Translations under genes and position numbers: made by a program
Source: Pseudomonadota bacterium
GTDB lineage: Bacteria; Myxococcota_A; Polyangia; Haliangiales; Haliangiaceae
DNA length: 64,000 nt
Direction of reading: 5' to 3'
Assembly: GCA_022360315.1 (NCBI GenBank)
Contig: JAKSDA010000210.1
Span: 39,280-103,279 of the forward strand
The notes under the pieces: generated by a model
Databases searched by the model: none
What the model was told of the DNA's origin: nothing
What the model saw: the letters and a program-made list of their open reading frames with translations, nothing else
In this document: piece after piece, positions 60,153 through 64,000 of the stretch
Numbering within the stretch: position 1 is the stretch's first letter
Layout of the letters: the number at the start of each line of letters is the position of its first letter

Positions 60153-61145
60153 TCACTGAATGGTGGTATATCCCGCTTTCTTCGCTGTTCGCAGCATCGA
60201 GCGGATGTCTTGATAGTTGCTGTCGTCGGTGGCGACAAAACGCGCGATCAGGGCGCGGTCCAGAATGGACCTGCCAGCGGGATCGTCATGCATTGCGAGC
60301 AGGTGACGCTTGACCTCGTCGCGCAGGGTGGCGGGGACTCGATTCGACATCACGACCGGAGGAATGCCGGCCGGGCCAATGCTTTCCACAACGCGCACCA
60401 GATTGGCCGCGTCGCCGCCGTAGTCCCGATCGTACTCCAAAACCAGACTGTCGACGAAACTGGCATCGGCCAGACCTTCTGCGACCATGCGAATCGACTC
60501 TTCGTGCGAACCCGAGCGAAGTACTCTGCCGAAGAATTGCTCGGTAAAACCGAGTTTCAGGAGCCGGTAGCGGGGCATGTTGTACCCCGAGTTGGACAGC
60601 TCTTCGTTGAATACATAGGTGCGTCCCCTGAGGTCGGCCAGCGACCGAACGTCGCTGTTCTTGCGGACGATCAAATCCGAGAAGTACTTGGGTCGGTTGT
60701 TGTAGCGCTGGTGTTTCATCACCGGCGCGGCGATGAGCTCGATGGGAGAATTCTTTCGATCGTGGAGCAGGACATACGGCAGGCCGCATATGAAGGCGAC
60801 ATCGATCGCTCCCGCATCCAGCATGTCGTTGATTGTCTGGTAACCAAACCCGGTGACGAATTCGATCTTCTTTCCCATCTTGCCGGCCAGATACGCCGAT
60901 AGATCGTCATATACGTGGAGACCGGCCTCGGATACAAACGCAGCCGACATGGCGATGCGAATCGGACGGGCCTGTGAGGCCGATGTCGGATCGGCGACAA
61001 GCATGGATGATTGGTTGACCGAGGCTGTGGGGGAGCTGGGCGATTCGGAGCTACAACCGAAAGAGAACGACGAGACAACGGTCAGCGAGGTGACCGCTAC
61101 TGCAAGCGTCCACGTCGGGCACCAGGGATGACGGTAAGTTGGCAT
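60153..61145 (-). CDS. PhnD-type periplasmic binding lipoprotein
   Basis: The 330-residue protein has a signal peptide with lipobox SFGC (Cys near 31), then a phosphate/phosphonate-binding PhnD-like fold (about 62-320): RIAMSAAFVSEAGLHVYDDL, DVAFICGLPYVL and LADLRGRTYVFN. No transporter permease or ATPase genes adjoin, and it lies between two kinase genes, so it is more likely a sensory binding protein than a transport component. It starts 14 bp after the hybrid kinase stop. Confidence 0.85.
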   Translation of the reverse strand: MPTYRHPWCPTWTLAVAVTSLTVVSSFSFGCSSESPSSPTASVNQSSMLVADPTSASQARPIRIAMSAAFVSEAGLHVYDDLSAYLAGKMGKKIEFVTGFGYQTINDMLDAGAIDVAFICGLPYVLLHDRKNSPIELIAAPVMKHQRYNNRPKYFSDLIVRKNSDVRSLADLRGRTYVFNEELSNSGYNMPRYRLLKLGFTEQFFGRVLRSGSHEESIRMVAEGLADASFVDSLVLEYDRDYGGDAANLVRVVESIGPAGIPPVVMSNRVPATLRDEVKRHLLAMHDDPAGRSILDRALIARFVATDDSNYQDIRSMLRTAKKAGYTTIQ

Positions 61146-61159
61146 CGTTCACCGGTAGG

Positions 61160-63079
61160 TTATGAATCGGTAGGTTTTTGGCTCAATAGCTCGGCTACTT
61201 GGCGCCGAATGCGGGTGTTTGAGATCGGTTTTTCGAGGCACTCATTGGGTACGTTGGACAAAAATTCGTGTACCTCTTCGAGGAACGTACCGCCGGTGAT
61301 GAAGACGATCGTATCCAGTATGTCCGGGCGAGTATTCTCGAGTGTCTTGTACAGGTCCATGCCGGTGAATTCGGCCATCATGATGTCGCAAAAAATCGCG
61401 TCCCAATCCTCTTGCAGGCAGTGGGCTAGGGCGGTACGGCCGTTGTCCACGCACACGACCTCGTGATCGGGCAGCGCGCGCCGGATCACAGCCTGGATCA
61501 ACGGCTCGTCGTCGACCACGAGAATACGGCCATTCTGCTTGTGCTCCCCGAGCCCGCTATCCCAGTCGATGGGCGAGGTGTCGCCGGACGGATTATCCGC
61601 GGAATTTTTGACCCGGAGCGTTCTCACCTTTGACGATGGCGTTGCCGACAGGGCCGGCAAGCGGACCGTGACCACAGTGCCGCCCCGTTGCCCGGAACTC
61701 ACTTCGATGTGGCCGCCCATGGCGATGACGATGGCATGACATACAGAGAGCCCCAGTCCGGTCCCCTGGCCAACCGGTTTGGTGGTGAAGAACGGATCAA
61801 AGATCTTATCGAGATGGACCTTGTCGATCCCGGTGCCGGTATCGGCGACGGTCACGATCACGTCGCTGTCGTTGCATCGCGTGATAACCCGAATACGAGC
61901 CTCGCTGCGAGACGGCGAAGACAGGGAGTGAATGGCGTTTTTGAGCAGGTTGACAAACACTTGCTCGAGCTCGACGCGCCGGCCCAGCACCGGGGGAACC
62001 TCGCTCAGTTCGGTGTCTAGCTCGATATGATCGGCGAGGTCGCTTTCGACCATCGATATGGCGAGTTTGACGGCGGGCACCACGGAGACCGGTTCTTCAA
62101 CCACCTGGCCGGGTCGCACGAAGTGATTGATGCTGCGAACGATCTGCGCAATGCGCTGAGTTCCGACCAGGGCCGCGTCGAGCGAGACAGTCAACTCCTC
62201 GCGCTCCTCGCCCGGAATCTGACCCTTCAGGTCATCGATCATCTCGCGCGCTAACTCGACGTTGCCGAGGACAAAGTTCAACGGGTTATTGATCTCGTGG
62301 CCAATTCCCGCTGCCAACCGGCCGAGCGCTTCGAGCCGGTGCCGCTTGTTCAGTTCGTTCTGCGCCCGGATTCGCTCCTGCATCTCGCGGCGCAACTGCT
62401 TGTTGGCCTCGTCGAGTTCCCGGGTGCGCTCGGCGACCCGCCGCTCGAGCGTGGCCATCCGCTCGGCGTCTTGTCGAGCCAGACGCCATTTCTCGGACAG
62501 GGCGTGGGCCAGCTGGCGGACCTCGAGCACCTCGAAGGGCTTTTTCAGGATCAGCAGGCGATCGGTACGGTCGAAGCGGACCAGAAGCTCTTGCCACGAA
62601 AAATCCGAAAATGCCGTACACAGAACCACTTGCAGATCGGGAGAAACTCGCCACAGATGGCTCAATGTCTCCGGGCCGTTCCAGCCTGGAGGCATGCGAA
62701 TATCGAGGAAACACACCGCATAGGGCCGGCCGTCGGACATCGCTTGTTCGACCATGGCCAGGCCTTCCTGACCCTGATACGCCGAGTCGATTTCAAATGA
62801 GATCGGTTGCGGCACCGAGTCCTGGGCATCGGAAAAGAAATCATCCAATGCGTCGAGACCCGAGGCCGACTCGTTGGCCAGGATTTCCCGAAAATCAGCG
62901 TGGATCGACGGATTGTCGTCGATAATGAGAATGCGGTTAGCGTGCTCGGATGCCGCTCTATTCTCATCGTCACCCCGCCATCGAGCGCTATTTGTGCTGG
63001 CGGTGTTGGTCAATGGACGCACGTTTGCGCTCCGTCGGATCGAGGCCCCGCAGCGGACGGCGCGGAAGAGCGGGGCCAT
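61160..63079 (-). CDS. Hybrid protein: receiver - histidine kinase - receiver
   Basis: The 639-residue protein has a first receiver (about 48-200, with LIIDDN and the Asp in LDIRMP), a coiled coil (about 200-245), a kinase core with His in GIGHEINNPLNF (near 262), VNLLKNAIHS, DTGTGID and GTGLGLS, and a second receiver (about 515-635, LVVDDEP, CDIMM as phospho-Asp, LEKPIS). It has no membrane segment, so it acts in the cytoplasm, likely as the first phosphorelay step for the PhnD and membrane-kinase genes after it. The upstream start is uncertain (ATG 63079, or GTG near 63020); residues 1-45 lack conserved features. Confidence 0.88.
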   Translation of the reverse strand: MAPLFRAVRCGASIRRSANVRPLTNTASTNSARWRGDDENRAASEHANRILIIDDNPSIHADFREILANESASGLDALDDFFSDAQDSVPQPISFEIDSAYQGQEGLAMVEQAMSDGRPYAVCFLDIRMPPGWNGPETLSHLWRVSPDLQVVLCTAFSDFSWQELLVRFDRTDRLLILKKPFEVLEVRQLAHALSEKWRLARQDAERMATLERRVAERTRELDEANKQLRREMQERIRAQNELNKRHRLEALGRLAAGIGHEINNPLNFVLGNVELAREMIDDLKGQIPGEEREELTVSLDAALVGTQRIAQIVRSINHFVRPGQVVEEPVSVVPAVKLAISMVESDLADHIELDTELSEVPPVLGRRVELEQVFVNLLKNAIHSLSSPSRSEARIRVITRCNDSDVIVTVADTGTGIDKVHLDKIFDPFFTTKPVGQGTGLGLSVCHAIVIAMGGHIEVSSGQRGGTVVTVRLPALSATPSSKVRTLRVKNSADNPSGDTSPIDWDSGLGEHKQNGRILVVDDEPLIQAVIRRALPDHEVVCVDNGRTALAHCLQEDWDAIFCDIMMAEFTGMDLYKTLENTRPDILDTIVFITGGTFLEEVHEFLSNVPNECLEKPISNTRIRRQVAELLSQKPTDS

Positions 63080-63899
63080 GGGCTATGCGGTCTCACCTGG
63101 TTCGAGAGACACGGGCGAGGCGAGGAGCCCGCCGATCGCGGTGCAACCCATGAACAGGGATCGCGGTCAGCCTTGGTGGAGCGCAGACCTGGCGAGGAGA
63201 GCGTTTTGATATGGACTCTGAACGCCGGATCCGATGCCATACACTGCATGATACGATACAGCTCCAGCAAATTACTGCCAGGCAGCTCCATGTGGAAACT
63301 CCGGTCCACTGTGTACAGTATTACACAAATGGTTCGCCCTTGGTGAGCGCAGTTTGTTGCAACTAACGCTTACAGTCGCACCTGTCAGCGCGGTGTCATT
63401 TTTTTCGAATGGCAATATGCGCTCGGTCGGGATATCTGTGCGCAAATGACCTGTGACTTGGTGATTCAGAGGTGATATTGCACGCACGTGCCCGGTAGTC
63501 GAACCTCGCTTCTGTACCGGGGTAATTGTCAGTAGTAATTCGTTCCACAGAATCAACAGAGATGGACCATACTGATATCTATCCCCGGCGGTTGTGGCTG
63601 GACTCCCTGCGACGGTGTAGTGGTGAACGACCCTGGCCTATCCTGTCGAAATTGTTGTAATTAACGGTAGCCAGCCGTTGCCAGGTACAAAGCGGGCAGT
63701 TCCTCGTCGGAGAGTCATCGCTGCCTGGTTCGTCGTTGGCGAGAGCTCGCATCTCATCAGCACGGTGCGCGCGAATAGCGATCCGATGTATCGAATGTGT
63801 TTTGGTGGAGAGGCTGCGATCGCAGATCTGGTTCAGCGACGTGAGCTGCCCCCTAGCAGCATTCGGGAAAAATCGTTTTCCCGAATCTGCGTGCGCCCG
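63080..63899. other. Long intergenic region at the right side
   Basis: About 820 bp without a supported gene. It should contain the promoter of the signalling operon. An inverted repeat TGTGTA-N6-TACACA lies at 63310-63327 and a strong hairpin at 63861-63886. One plus-strand frame stays open from about 63610 to the window end but has no convincing start or domain. Confidence 0.6.
63861..63886. terminator. Perfect 11-bp hairpin, possible terminator
   Basis: ATTCGGGAAAA (63861-63871) and TTTTCCCGAAT (63876-63886) pair perfectly around an ATCG loop; with one bulged C the stem extends by GCAG/CTGC. It borders repeat copy F. It could be a terminator or part of a mobile element end. Confidence 0.5.
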
Positions 63900-64000
63900 G
63901 GCCGAGAGCGGCGCTCAGCCGATTTCGGGCACCTGGGGCGCCCGGCGGCAGTCCGCCGGAGGGCTTTGCCCAATGATGGTAGCGGCGTTCGGGATTTTTC
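63900..64000 (+). repeat. Dispersed repeat family, partial inverted copy F
   Basis: Read in reverse complement, the block CCATCATTGGGCAAAGCCC matches the GGGCNNNGCCC region of copies A-C, in opposite orientation. The copy is cut by the window end, so its full extent is unknown. Confidence 0.5.

Noticed and set aside
63610..64000. Plus-strand frame open to the window end
   Set aside because: No convincing start, no recognised domain, and it runs through a repeat copy and a perfect hairpin.

Overview
The window is G+C-rich bacterial chromosome and most resembles a myxobacterium (Myxococcota/Deltaproteobacteria). This is an inference from gene content: myxobacterial-type PilZ proteins, an EAL phosphodiesterase, an HDOD/pseudo-receiver protein, a Ser/Thr kinase and a second protein with PEGA domains, several large sensor kinases, many lipoproteins and long stand-alone outer-membrane and secreted proteins. 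No tRNA, rRNA, CRISPR array, prophage or intact insertion sequence was seen.

Layout. 1-7.5 kb: the end of a PQQ/BamB-like beta-propeller gene, a double PilZ protein, a Gly/Pro/Gln-tailed membrane protein, an EAL protein, RarA, a PilZ-like protein and an MCP-like membrane protein. 7.6-8.6 kb: two AhpD/carboxymuconolactone-decarboxylase family genes. The first is interrupted by an in-frame UGA exactly where the second Cys of the CxxC redox motif belongs, and a strong bacterial SECIS-like hairpin follows, so it is very probably a selenoprotein that standard gene callers would split in two. 8.9-18.3 kb: class III aminotransferase, alpha/beta hydrolase, HDOD protein, SDR-recD2 operon, and a polyhydroxyalkanoate-type cluster (helical protein, phasin-like protein, PhaR). 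18.5-28.5 kb: TonB-dependent receptor, tandem M16 peptidase lipoprotein, metzincin lipoprotein, Tat-exported glycosidase-like protein, DsbA-fold isomerase. 28.5-35.2 kb: PAS histidine kinase, FadF-like Fe-S membrane oxidoreductase, metallophosphoesterase, and an A+T-rich JmjC/cupin gene that looks imported and frameshifted. 35.5-47.7 kb: FAD oxidoreductase-purN, purM, PEGA protein, Ser/Thr kinase, Kelch lipoprotein, an unrecognised 564-residue protein and a zinc-free MDR reductase. 47.7-50.4 kb: gene debris (AAA ATPase N-terminus, SEC-C remnant) around a DUF4010 membrane protein. 50.4-57.9 kb: a tightly coupled three-gene operon of SNF2 helicase, SbcD-like nuclease and SbcC/YhaN-like ATPase, a candidate DNA repair or defence module. 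58-63 kb: a signalling operon with a hybrid kinase, a PhnD-type binding lipoprotein and a membrane histidine kinase.

Scattered between these genes is a dispersed repeat family: three copies of about 170 bp (8.65, 15.6 and 37.7 kb), two short copies (17.06 and 50.18 kb) and one inverted partial copy at the right edge. Two themes link the genes: cyclic-di-GMP signalling in the first 7 kb, and membrane-based phosphorelay sensing at 28.5-30.3 and 58-63 kb. All functional statements rest on motif reading by eye; no searches were run.
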